DNA of 64,000 bases from CBHTSZ01 sp966095765 (GTDB taxonomy: Bacteria; Patescibacteriota; Saccharimonadia; Saccharimonadales; Saccharimonadaceae): NCBI GenBank assembly GCA_966095765.1, contig CBHTSZ010000002.1, forward strand, positions 62,001 to 126,000, written 5' to 3'. The position numbers and the translations under genes are program-made. Below are positions 1 to 7,868 of the stretch, piece after piece (the stretch's first letter is position 1; every line of letters starts with the position of its first letter). The notes under the pieces were generated by a model that was given only the letters and a program-made list of their open reading frames with translations, was not told the DNA's origin and made no database searches.

Positions 1-986
1 TCAGTGGAGCCAAATTCGTCGTGATCGGCGGTGGCACGGGCAGTTTTACAGTGCTCAGCGGCCTCAAGACCTACGTCAGCGACATCACAGCCCTCGTCAA
101 CATGGCCGATGACGGCGGTTCTACTGGCCAGCTCCGCGATGAGCTCGGAGCATTGCCTCCTGGTGACGTCCGCCAGTGTCTCGTTGCACTGAGCGATACG
201 CCAAAGGTGCGCGACCTCTTCAACTACCGTTTCGAAGAGGGAAGCCTCAAGGGGCATGCATTTGGCAATCTCTTTTTGACAGCGCTCGAGAAAATGACCG
301 GTAACTTTGCTGAAGCGGTTGAGATGGCAAGCGTGGTACTCAATATCACGGGTCGTGTTGAGCCGGTAACAATGACAGATGTAACGCTTTGCGCCGAAGG
401 GGTGGACGGTCAGCCAATCAAAGGTGAATTTACGATCGGCCACGAAAAGCTAGCTGAGCGGCCAAAGATCTGGCTTGAGCCCGAGGCAGTGGCAAACCCG
501 CGTGCGATCGAGGCTATCATGTCGGCTGATGTCGTCGTGGTTGCGCCCGGAAACCTCTACGGCAGCCTCGGTCCGGCGCTCGTCGTACCAGGTATCGGTA
601 AGGCGCTTTGCGAGACGAAGGCAACACGTGTGTATGTGTCCAATCTGGTGACAAAACCTGGCTCAACTGACGGGTTTAAGGTTCACGATTTTGCCGACGA
701 ACTTGAACGTCTCGCTGGTGGCCGGTTCCTGGACTATGTTATCTACAATACAAGCAAACCGAGCGACGAGCTGCTCGAGCGTTACGCACATGAAGGCGAG
801 TATGGTGTCGATATTGACGTTGCAGCATTTGAGACACGTCCGTGGAGTGCAGTTGGGACGCGGCTCGTGGCAACCGATCTGTGGGACGGTGCACAGTCGA
901 GCGACCCACTTGCGCACACCCGGAGTTTTATCCGCCACGATCCCGATGCAGTAGCTCGCCAGCTGATGAGGATTTATTTCGCATGA
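1..986 (+). CDS. yvcK: YvcK/CofD-like gluconeogenesis factor (5' partial)
   Basis: Member of the YvcK/CofD-like family of UDP-sugar-binding regulators linked to cell-wall and carbon metabolism. The N-terminal nucleotide-binding loop GGGTGSF and the downstream NMADDGGSTG and PGDVRQCL motifs are visible. The gene is open to the window edge: in-frame codons before the GTG at position 21 read S-G-A-K-F-V, which is the expected beta strand before the glycine loop. That GTG is therefore internal and the true start lies outside the window. The stop overlaps the next start (ATGA), so it is co-transcribed with the HAD gene and galU. Confidence 0.85.
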   Translation, partial: SGAKFVVIGGGTGSFTVLSGLKTYVSDITALVNMADDGGSTGQLRDELGALPPGDVRQCLVALSDTPKVRDLFNYRFEEGSLKGHAFGNLFLTALEKMTGNFAEAVEMASVVLNITGRVEPVTMTDVTLCAEGVDGQPIKGEFTIGHEKLAERPKIWLEPEAVANPRAIEAIMSADVVVVAPGNLYGSLGPALVVPGIGKALCETKATRVYVSNLVTKPGSTDGFKVHDFADELERLAGGRFLDYVIYNTSKPSDELLERYAHEGEYGVDIDVAAFETRPWSAVGTRLVATDLWDGAQSSDPLAHTRSFIRHDPDAVARQLMRIYFA

Positions 987-1573
987 TTGTTTACTTGGAT
1001 CTGGATCGCACGCTCTTCAAGACTGCAGATATGAGCCTGGTGTGGGAGTATATCGGCAGCCTGTACCCTGAGGCTGTCGACGCCTTTGATAGCGCCGAGA
1101 CTTACTTCCACTACGTCGGGGATATGTACTACTACGATATGGGCGCACATCTCACGTCGCTAGGGCTTGAACCGAGCGAAGTCTACGCAGCGGTGGCTAA
1201 CTCAGAACTTGCTGACGGCCGTCTCGAGGCTGAGGGTTCAAAGGCGCTTATCGATGCGCTGACGCGCGACGGATACGAGGTCCAGGTACTGACTTTTGGG
1301 AGTGATGACTACCAGCGGTTCAAGGCCTCTCTCTGTCCATCGCTACGCGAGGTTCCAGTTGTGACGGTACTTCGGTCAAAGGCCGATGTGCTCGAGGAGC
1401 TCGGCGAGGAATGTTGGCTTGTTGATGACCGGCCGCTCGGTGATGAGTTGCCGGGAAACGTTAGTTTTGTACAGGTAAGCCCTGATGGTAGGGCAGTGCC
1501 GCATGACGCCGACTGGACAGTCAAGCAGTCACTCTTAGAAGTAAAGGAGTTTTTCGATGCGATCAGCCACTAA
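983..1573 (+). CDS. HAD-superfamily hydrolase
   Basis: A 196-aa HAD-like phosphatase. Motif I is D6-L-D8-R-T near the N-terminus, motif II is around VLTFGSDD, and the acidic motif IV is WLVDDRPLGD. I chose the ATG at 983, which overlaps the preceding stop (ATGA) and places motif I at the N-terminus as usual; a longer reading frame begins inside yvcK. The 3' end overlaps the galU start by 17 nt. Substrate unknown; the position between yvcK and galU hints at sugar-phosphate metabolism, which is inference only. Confidence 0.75.
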   Translation: MIVYLDLDRTLFKTADMSLVWEYIGSLYPEAVDAFDSAETYFHYVGDMYYYDMGAHLTSLGLEPSEVYAAVANSELADGRLEAEGSKALIDALTRDGYEVQVLTFGSDDYQRFKASLCPSLREVPVVTVLRSKADVLEELGEECWLVDDRPLGDELPGNVSFVQVSPDGRAVPHDADWTVKQSLLEVKEFFDAISH

Positions 1574-2378
1574 AGCGATTATCCCGGTTGCAGGGTATGG
1601 ATCACGACGGCTACCAATTACCAAGAGTATTGAGAAATGTATGCTTCCGCTCGGTAACCGGCCCGTGATCGACTATATCGTTTCTGATTGTGTCAAAGCG
1701 GGGATTACCGACATTTATTTCATCGTGAGCGGACAGGCGGCGCAGCTACGCTCATTTTATAGCCGCAACGTTGAGCTTGAAGACGTGCTGCGCGCCAACG
1801 GCAAGACCGAGCTTGCCGATATGATCGTCCCGCCGACCGGTGTCACGTTCCATTTTATCGAGCAGGATCTGAGCGATGGACGCTACGGTACGACAATCCC
1901 CGTATGGCTTTGTCGTGACTACATCAGCGAGGACGAACTCGTGCTGGTGATGATGGGCGACGACGTTACCTACGTACCTGAGGGTGAAAGTGATATCGAG
2001 CATCTCATCAGTCTTGGCTCACCAGCGATACTCGGGCTGCCAGTGGAGGAGGGCGATCTCAGCTCTTATGGGGTTATCGCCCAGTCTGACGAAGGAATCT
2101 TTGCCTCGATCGTTGAAAAACCAGCTCCGGGTAGTGAACCGAGCCGTATGATCAATGTCAGTAAATATGTGCTACCGGGTACGTTTATGTCTTATGCTGA
2201 TGCGTCGGTCCAGAGAGGTGCTAACGCAAGCGGTGAGTTTTTCATCACCGACCCGATCAATGATATGGTTGCGGATGGCACGGCGCTTAAGGTCGTTCAG
2301 GCGAAGGGAAAATACCTCGATACGGGGACGGTTGAGTCATGGGTTCAAGCAAATCAGTGGCTTCTCGAAAACTCGTAA
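1557..2378 (+). CDS. galU: UTP-glucose-1-phosphate uridylyltransferase
   Basis: Nucleotidyltransferase making UDP-glucose from UTP and glucose-1-phosphate. It shows the N-terminal loop GYGSRRLPITK (family usual is GxGTRxLPxTK), then EKCMLPLGNRP, the VMMGDD metal-binding region and the VEKP segment; 273 aa is slightly short for the family. It starts inside the end of the HAD gene, so it is translationally coupled to it. UDP-glucose could feed glycosyltransferases such as the one at 62336. A related sugar-phosphate nucleotidyltransferase activity cannot be excluded. Confidence 0.85.
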   Translation: MRSATKAIIPVAGYGSRRLPITKSIEKCMLPLGNRPVIDYIVSDCVKAGITDIYFIVSGQAAQLRSFYSRNVELEDVLRANGKTELADMIVPPTGVTFHFIEQDLSDGRYGTTIPVWLCRDYISEDELVLVMMGDDVTYVPEGESDIEHLISLGSPAILGLPVEEGDLSSYGVIAQSDEGIFASIVEKPAPGSEPSRMINVSKYVLPGTFMSYADASVQRGANASGEFFITDPINDMVADGTALKVVQAKGKYLDTGTVESWVQANQWLLENS

Positions 2379-2391
2379 CTATACCAAGACA

Positions 2392-2420
2392 TTGACAAAA
2401 AACAAAGCTTATGCTAATAT
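2392..2420 (+). promoter_or_regulatory. Consensus promoter, leaderless geometry
   Basis: TTGACA at 2392-2397, a 17-bp spacer, TAATAT at 2415-2420 with an extended TGC just upstream. The expected transcription start (about +7) falls on the A of the ATG at 2427, so the mRNA is predicted to be leaderless. Confidence 0.75.
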
Positions 2421-2426
2421 AAAAGC

Positions 2427-2603
2427 ATGAGTACACAAACAAACATCGAAACTACTGAACGAGTTGCATTGCTCCAGACAAGTGAAGATCTCAAGACAGC
2501 GTTGCTGTTCGTCTCGCTTGCTGCAAATGCCTTCATCTTTATCTCTTGGCTTGTTATCCAGGTAGATCCAGGTGTTGCACTTGTCTTGATGACAACATCA
2601 TAG
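2427..2603 (+). CDS. Small single-pass membrane protein (58 aa), probably leaderless
   Basis: A 58-aa hypothetical protein. The polar N-terminal third (residues 1-23) is followed by a membrane segment at about residues 24-45, then a short tail. No Shine-Dalgarno is present. The start codon sits 7 nt after a near-perfect -10 box, which fits leaderless translation. It stands alone between galU and mraZ. No family recognised. Confidence 0.6.
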   Translation: MSTQTNIETTERVALLQTSEDLKTALLFVSLAANAFIFISWLVIQVDPGVALVLMTTS

Positions 2604-2726
2604 CCGTTGTAATTTCGTTACAAAAGGCTAGCGACAAACAGGGGATCTACCCCTGTTTTTTTGTACAAAAGCCGAACATTCTGTGGATAACTGCGGCGCT
2701 TGCTAAAAAAATAAGCAAAAAAGGTA

Positions 2727-2780
2727 TTGCGTGTGGGTAGAAGTGGGTACTATACTGTCGTCAGTGGGTAAGTGTGGGTA
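2727..2780 (+). promoter_or_regulatory. mraZ promoter with four MraZ-type operator repeats
   Basis: TTGCGT (2727-2732), an 18-bp spacer and TATACT (2751-2756). Four direct copies of GTGGGTA start at 2733, 2743, 2764 and 2774, spaced 10, 21 and 10 bp, so all lie on one DNA face and overlap or follow the -10 box. MraZ is known to bind tandem TGGG-type repeats and repress its own operon. A single extra copy lies at 3436-3442 before rsmH. Confidence 0.75.
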
Positions 2781-2849
2781 ACACCACACCACACAAACAA
2801 AAACCACGGCACCAAAAAAACAATTAGCGGTCCTAGATAGAAAAAGGAA

Positions 2850-3209
2850 ATGAAGCCAGACTACTTTGAACGAAAGCTTGATGACAAGCGCCGGCTAACT
2901 ATACCGGCGGAACTTCGAGCAGAGTTCGCAGGCGGAGTAGTGATTACACGAGGCTTTTCCAGCTATCTACACATCTATCCCCAAACAGTCTGGGATGGAG
3001 ACGTCGAACCGGCACTTTCAGGTGATATTCTCGATGAGAAGACCGCCGACCTTAACGTACAGTTTCGTATGGGCAAGGTAAGTGCAGAGCTTGACGCCAA
3101 ACAGGGACGCATCACACTAGAACAGCATTTGCTGGACTACGCAGGCATCGACCGTAATGTCACTTGCGTCAGAGCCGGCAAGTACTGGCGCTTGATGAAG
3201 GCTAATTAG
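2850..3209 (+). CDS. mraZ: Transcriptional regulator MraZ
   Basis: AbrB/MraZ-fold DNA-binding protein of the division and cell-wall cluster. The first repeat carries DDKRRLTIPAELR and the RGFSSYLHIYP motif. The second carries ELDAKQGRITLEQHLLDYAGI. At 119 aa it is shorter than typical MraZ proteins (about 140-150), mainly at the C-terminus. It lies at the head of the dcw cluster downstream of GTGGGTA repeats, so autoregulation is likely. Confidence 0.9.
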   Translation: MKPDYFERKLDDKRRLTIPAELRAEFAGGVVITRGFSSYLHIYPQTVWDGDVEPALSGDILDEKTADLNVQFRMGKVSAELDAKQGRITLEQHLLDYAGIDRNVTCVRAGKYWRLMKAN

Positions 3210-3557
3210 TTTTAGAGGTAGCGCACGTTAACAATCCGGGACCAGGTAAGCAAACCGAGAAGTCTCGAGGTCAGCTACCTGGCAGTCAGACGTGGCAAGT
3301 GTAACCGCGCACTTTTACACTAGTACCTTCCTTAACACACACCTCCCAAAAAACTCCACCTCACACAGGGGTCCCCATGAAATCGTCAGATTTCGAGGGG
3401 TATCTCACACACATAAGTCTCTCACTCTCACGTCAGTGGGTAACAGCGAAGATCGGGCAATCCCAATCTTCACACCACAACAACTCCATTGGCGCTACAC
3501 AAAAACAAAAACATCTGCGAAAATAAAAACTGACTGTCAGATAGGTGACCTCAAGAT
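3210..3557 (+). other. Non-coding gap mraZ-rsmH
   Basis: About 350 nt without a convincing gene. It contains one GTGGGTA MraZ-type box (3436-3442) and CA-rich stretches. An 89-codon open frame covers part of it, but it lacks a ribosome site and family features and runs into the rsmH start. It may be a long rsmH leader. Confidence 0.4.
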
Positions 3558-4493
3558 ATGAGCAAACATACACCACAACAACTCCAATCAGGGGCCCCCG
3601 ACGAACTTCGTTCGGTGGGGAAAGAGCTCCATGCACCGGTTTTACCGAACAAGGTTGTCGAGCTTTTGGCTCCACAGCCTGGTCAAACATACCTCGACCT
3701 CACAGCAGGCTATGGCGGACATGCCAGCCTCGTTGCGGAGCGTCTCGGTGGGTTTGACACGGTAACCTTAGTCGATCGTGACGAAAACGCCATCAAAGAG
3801 CTCGAAAGGTACGGGCACTTAGGGGCGACAGTCGTTCACGATGATTTTGCAGCTTTCGCTGAATCTGCCGTCGAGGCAGGTAAGGCTTTTGATATGGTTT
3901 TAGTTGATTTTGGTGTATCGTCACCGCAACTTGACAGGGCAGAACGAGGATTCTCGATACAGCACACCGGTCCTTTGGATATGAGAATGGACCAACGGCA
4001 GGATAAAAGCGCCTATACGTTGGTAAATAAGCTATCAGAAAAAGACTTGATGCGTCTGATCGTTACCTACGGTGAAGAACGACCGTCGCGTGCCGCGCAG
4101 ATTGCGCGAGCAATCGTACGAAGTCGTCCGCACCGTACAACGGAGGACCTCGCGAATGCTATCCTGTCTACCCATCGTGGTCCGCGCCAAAAGGTGCATC
4201 CGGCCACGCGTACTTTTCAAGCCATACGGATTGCGCTCAACGATGAGCTCGGTCAGATTGAACGGCTCCTTGCAGTTCTACCACGGTTGCTAAACCCGGG
4301 TGGACGCGTTGCCTTCATCTCATTTCATAGCCTCGAAGACCGCCTGGTGAAGCAATTCATCAACGAGCAGGTAAGGGCTGGATTTGAAGCCGAGTTTGAG
4401 ACCTTGGCCAAAAAGCCGATCCTAGGCAAAACTGACGATGTTCACAATCCGCGTGCAAGAAGTGCAATACTTCGCGCCGCTGTGAAAAAATAA
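3558..4493 (+). CDS. rsmH: 16S rRNA (cytosine-1402 N4) methyltransferase RsmH
   Basis: SAM-dependent methyltransferase acting on 16S rRNA C1402. Visible are the HAPVLPNKVVELL entry motif, the SAM loop DLTAGYGGHA, LVDFGVSSPQLD, RGFSIQHTGPLDMRMD, and the C-terminal ISFHSLEDRLVKQF signature. The 311-aa length is normal. It is the second gene of the cluster, in the usual position after mraZ. Confidence 0.95.
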   Translation: MSKHTPQQLQSGAPDELRSVGKELHAPVLPNKVVELLAPQPGQTYLDLTAGYGGHASLVAERLGGFDTVTLVDRDENAIKELERYGHLGATVVHDDFAAFAESAVEAGKAFDMVLVDFGVSSPQLDRAERGFSIQHTGPLDMRMDQRQDKSAYTLVNKLSEKDLMRLIVTYGEERPSRAAQIARAIVRSRPHRTTEDLANAILSTHRGPRQKVHPATRTFQAIRIALNDELGQIERLLAVLPRLLNPGGRVAFISFHSLEDRLVKQFINEQVRAGFEAEFETLAKKPILGKTDDVHNPRARSAILRAAVKK

Positions 4494-4521
4494 AAAAACA
4501 AGAAAGGATAGGATCAAAAAT

Positions 4522-4596
4522 ATGCCTATCGTAGTCAAAGACGCTTCACGCGCAGTCAAGATCGACGTTCACGTCATCCACGCTGACGAGCAGTAA
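4522..4596 (+). CDS. 24-aa microprotein between rsmH and ftsL
   Basis: A short frame, ATG to TAA, with an AAAGGATAGGA ribosome-site-like sequence upstream. The peptide begins MPIVVKDASRAVKIDV and ends acidic (ADEQ). It has no membrane segment. It is followed directly by a perfect 11-bp inverted repeat (4606-4638). Third positions look like the neighbouring genes. Function unknown; it could also be an upstream frame regulating ftsL. Confidence 0.45.
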   Translation: MPIVVKDASRAVKIDVHVIHADEQ

Positions 4597-4605
4597 GCAA
4601 CACCC

Positions 4606-4638
4606 GGGGTTAGCTATTCGTAACGAGTAGCTAACCCC
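4606..4638 (+). other. Perfect 11-bp hairpin before ftsL
   Basis: GGGGTTAGCTA (4606-4616) pairs perfectly with TAGCTAACCCC (4628-4638) around an 11-nt loop. It is followed by A-rich DNA rather than a T-run on the plus strand, so it is not a classic terminator for plus-strand transcription. It is more likely an mRNA processing or stability element between the microprotein and ftsL. Confidence 0.6.
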
Positions 4639-4671
4639 ACCATATAAAAAACGAAAACAAAAAATAAAATC

Positions 4672-5028
4672 ATGTCACGATATCGATCCACCACATCTTC
4701 GTTCAACACGCGATCTGATCGCATGTGGCGCCGCAACCAGAACACTGTTGCGTTTGTGCCTAGCGCGACTCTCGGTCCGGTTGCTCATACCGTTTTGGTT
4801 GCACTGATGATTGCCGTTCTTGGCCTCATCTACCTCACGCAGGTCACCAAAACGAGCACGTATGGCTATCAGCTCGACAGTCTCGAAACCAAGCGGGCAA
4901 CGCTACTCGCTGAACGACAAGATCTCGAAAACGAGAACGCACGCCTCCAGGCGCTGGAACGTGTCAAAAACAGCAGCGTTGCAGCCGCTATGACCGAGCC
5001 AGCATCGACCGAATACGCTACGAACTAG
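4672..5028 (+). CDS. ftsL: FtsL/FtsB-like division protein
   Basis: A 118-aa bitopic protein: basic N-terminal cytoplasmic tail (about 1-35), one membrane helix (about 37-57), then a coiled coil (about 64-100, leucine/glutamate-rich with LENENARLQALE). This topology and its place between rsmH and ftsI are those of FtsL. Sequence conservation in this family is low, so the assignment rests on topology and synteny. Confidence 0.7.
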   Translation: MSRYRSTTSSFNTRSDRMWRRNQNTVAFVPSATLGPVAHTVLVALMIAVLGLIYLTQVTKTSTYGYQLDSLETKRATLLAERQDLENENARLQALERVKNSSVAAAMTEPASTEYATN

Positions 5029-5041
5029 TACACTTATACCT

Positions 5042-6802
5042 ATGCAGTTGCCTCGACTTTCACGTGCCTCATCGCGCACCACGTTTCTCCTCTATCTTCT
5101 GGTAGGGGTTTTGGTGCTGTTTGGCCTCAGGCTGTTCTACCTGCAAGTTATTCGGCACGGTCACTATGAAAAGCTTGCACGCGAAATGCAGGTAAGTAAG
5201 CTCACCATCGTCCCTGAGCGTGGCAAGATCTACGCGCTTGACGGCAAGACGCCGGTACCACTCGTGCTCAACGAAACCGTATTTACCGTATTTGCCGATC
5301 CTCAGGAAGTCGATAACGTTTCAGAAGTAAAAGAGGCGATGCGCGAAATCGCCGGTGGTAACTTAGTCGAAGGATATGAGAAACGCCTTGGCGACAAAGA
5401 GCTTCGCTACGTTCCCATGGCACGCCAGGTGACGCGTACCCAGGCGGAGAAGCTCCGTGCGAAGAAACTCGCTGGTGTTGGATTTCAGAAGGGTTCGCGC
5501 CGTGTCTATCCTGAGGGCCAGATGGGTTCTCAGATGCTTGGCTATGTCAATAATGACGGCTTGGGGCAGTATGGCGTCGAAGGAGCCTTGAACGGTGAGC
5601 TGGCCGGTCGTCCAGGCCTCCTTCAGACTGTGACTGACGTTCGTCAGATTCCGCTTACTATCGGCGAGAGCGACACGAGTCGACCTGCTGTGAATGGTAA
5701 GAACCTACTGCTGAGCATCGACCGCAACATCCAGCAGCAAGCAGAGCAGGTGCTCAAAGAGGGTCTCGCAAAAGCCAAAGCTACCAAGGGTAGTGTGCTC
5801 GTCATGGATCCAAATACAGGCCGGGTGATGGCAATGGCCAACTATCCTACCTATAACGCCAACAAGTACACCGATGTTGAGGATTATCGATTGTTCCTCA
5901 ACAGTGTCGTCAATGAACCATATGAGGTTGGATCAGTTATGAAGGTCCTCAGTATGGGGGCGGGCCTCGATAGTGGGGCGGTCACAGTAAACTCGACCTT
6001 TGATAACACAGGTAGCGTCGATGTTGATGGTACGACGATCCGTAACGTCGAAGAAGATCCGATCTACCCAAACACGAGCATGACTGACGTTTTGCAGTAC
6101 TCACTCAACACCGGTGTCGTCTACGTGCTGGAGCGCATGGGTGGCGGCAGCGTCAACCAGGCTGCTCGACAAAAGCTTTACGACTACTACACCAATCATT
6201 ACCGGTTCAACAAACTAACCGGAATCGAGCAGGCTTATGAAGCGAACAGTATCCTCCGTGCGCCAAACGAAGGTGAGGGGAGGAATGTCCGTTACGCGAA
6301 TATGACGTTTGGGCAAGGTATGAACCTCACGATGATTCAGACAGCTGCGGCATTTTCAGCGGCAATGAACGGAGGCACCTACTATAAGCCGACGGTTATC
6401 AAGGGTGCTGTTAATGATGACGGCTCGATCAGCGAAAAAGCACCTGAAGTTGTCTCGACCGGTGTTCTGAGTCCAGATGCGTCCGCAACGCTTCGCGAAA
6501 TGACCTACCAAGGTCGTCACCGCGGCTTCTTTGGCAAGCAGGATCCTGACGGTTACATGGTCGGAGGAAAGACCGGAACGAGCCAGATCATCGATGCTAA
6601 AACGGGTAAATATAGCGACGATGACTCGATTGGTAGTTACCTCGGTTTTGGTGGTGCTGATAAGCCCGAATATGTCATAATGGTACGCGTAGAAGATTCC
6701 AAGCTGACCACTGGATATGCTGGTACCGTCGCAGCTGGTCCGATCTTTAATGAATTGTCCAACTGGATGCTCCGATATTTAGAAATACCACCCAAAAACT
6801 AA
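5042..6802 (+). CDS. ftsI: Peptidoglycan transpeptidase FtsI (class B PBP)
   Basis: Division-specific D,D-transpeptidase, 586 aa. There is one N-terminal membrane anchor (about 14-33), a PBP-dimer domain, then a transpeptidase domain with S298-V-M-K301 (active-site serine; the family more often has SxFK), S354-L-N356 and K510-T-G512. It starts 13 nt after ftsL and is followed by mraY after 16 nt, indicating one operon. Confidence 0.92.
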   Translation: MQLPRLSRASSRTTFLLYLLVGVLVLFGLRLFYLQVIRHGHYEKLAREMQVSKLTIVPERGKIYALDGKTPVPLVLNETVFTVFADPQEVDNVSEVKEAMREIAGGNLVEGYEKRLGDKELRYVPMARQVTRTQAEKLRAKKLAGVGFQKGSRRVYPEGQMGSQMLGYVNNDGLGQYGVEGALNGELAGRPGLLQTVTDVRQIPLTIGESDTSRPAVNGKNLLLSIDRNIQQQAEQVLKEGLAKAKATKGSVLVMDPNTGRVMAMANYPTYNANKYTDVEDYRLFLNSVVNEPYEVGSVMKVLSMGAGLDSGAVTVNSTFDNTGSVDVDGTTIRNVEEDPIYPNTSMTDVLQYSLNTGVVYVLERMGGGSVNQAARQKLYDYYTNHYRFNKLTGIEQAYEANSILRAPNEGEGRNVRYANMTFGQGMNLTMIQTAAAFSAAMNGGTYYKPTVIKGAVNDDGSISEKAPEVVSTGVLSPDASATLREMTYQGRHRGFFGKQDPDGYMVGGKTGTSQIIDAKTGKYSDDDSIGSYLGFGGADKPEYVIMVRVEDSKLTTGYAGTVAAGPIFNELSNWMLRYLEIPPKN

Positions 6803-6818
6803 ACGAAAGAACCTAACC

Positions 6819-7868
6819 GTGTCACTACCTGAACTTTTTAGCCTCGTCGACCTCACCCAAGAGCTCGTAAAACTATTTGCACTGGCAGTTGGAGGCTTTT
6901 CTTTGGCGATGCTTCTCACGCCGATGTATACCTACGCCGCCTATCGCTACCGCTTCTGGAAAAAACAGCGCACTACCTCAACGACAGGCGAGATGCTCGA
7001 GGTGTTTACTAAGCTGCATGCCACTAAATTTACGCGTAATATCCCAACGATGGCAGGCATTATCGCGCTCATCGCCGTTACGATCATCACGGTAGCGGTC
7101 AATCTCGATCGTGAGCAAACGTGGCTGCCGATCGCGGCTTTCGTGGGTGGGGCACTTGTGGGATTGGTTGACGACATCATCAACCTGCGCGGCAAGAGTC
7201 TCGGGGTTGCAGGTCTTCGTTCAAGTTTCAAGTTTGGCCTCATCACGCTCATTGCAGCGGTCGGTGCATGGTTCTTTTACGCCAAACTAGGCTACACCGA
7301 TATCCACGTTCCGTTCTATGGGCCGCTCGAAGTGGGCTGGTTGATCATTCCGCTGTTTATCCTCGTCGTCGTCAGTACGAGCAATGCTGTCAATATCAGT
7401 GACGGCCTCGACGGATTAGCTGGCGGTTTGCTCGCGACATCATTCGGGGTGTTTGGCGTCATTGCGCTTTTGCAGGGCAACTTTGGTATCGCTGGCTTCT
7501 GTTTCACGATCATCGGCGTTCTCATGAGCTACATCTGGTTTAACATACACCCAGCACGTTTCTTTATGGGGGATGTCGGTAGCTTTGCCTACGGTACGGC
7601 GCTCGGTGTCGTGGCGATGCTCACTGACAGTCTCTTCCTGCTGCCTATCATCGGGTTTGTCTTTGTGCTCGAGGGCGGTTCCAGTTTGGTGCAGATCGTC
7701 AGCAAGAAATTCTTCCACCGCAAGGTATTCATCTCAGCGCCTATCCACCACCACCTAGAGGCAATGGGCTGGCCGGAGACAAAAGTTACGATGCGTTTCT
7801 GGATCATTGGCCAGGTTGTTGGATTCCTCGGGTTGCTTCTCGCCTTTGCTGGGGGTACGATCTCGTGA
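6819..7868 (+). CDS. mraY: Phospho-MurNAc-pentapeptide transferase MraY
   Basis: Integral membrane enzyme forming lipid I from UDP-MurNAc-pentapeptide and undecaprenyl phosphate. About ten membrane segments are visible, with the family motifs GLVDDIINL, NAVNISDGLDGLAGG, FMGDVGSFAYG and APIHHHLEAMGW. Start codon GTG. The 3' end overlaps ftsW (GTGA), so the two are translationally coupled. Confidence 0.95.
   Translation: MSLPELFSLVDLTQELVKLFALAVGGFSLAMLLTPMYTYAAYRYRFWKKQRTTSTTGEMLEVFTKLHATKFTRNIPTMAGIIALIAVTIITVAVNLDREQTWLPIAAFVGGALVGLVDDIINLRGKSLGVAGLRSSFKFGLITLIAAVGAWFFYAKLGYTDIHVPFYGPLEVGWLIIPLFILVVVSTSNAVNISDGLDGLAGGLLATSFGVFGVIALLQGNFGIAGFCFTIIGVLMSYIWFNIHPARFFMGDVGSFAYGTALGVVAMLTDSLFLLPIIGFVFVLEGGSSLVQIVSKKFFHRKVFISAPIHHHLEAMGWPETKVTMRFWIIGQVVGFLGLLLAFAGGTIS

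Noticed and set aside
3292..3561. 89-codon frame before rsmH
   Set aside because: Overlaps the rsmH start, no Shine-Dalgarno, Ser/Thr/His-rich translation of CA-repeat-like DNA.
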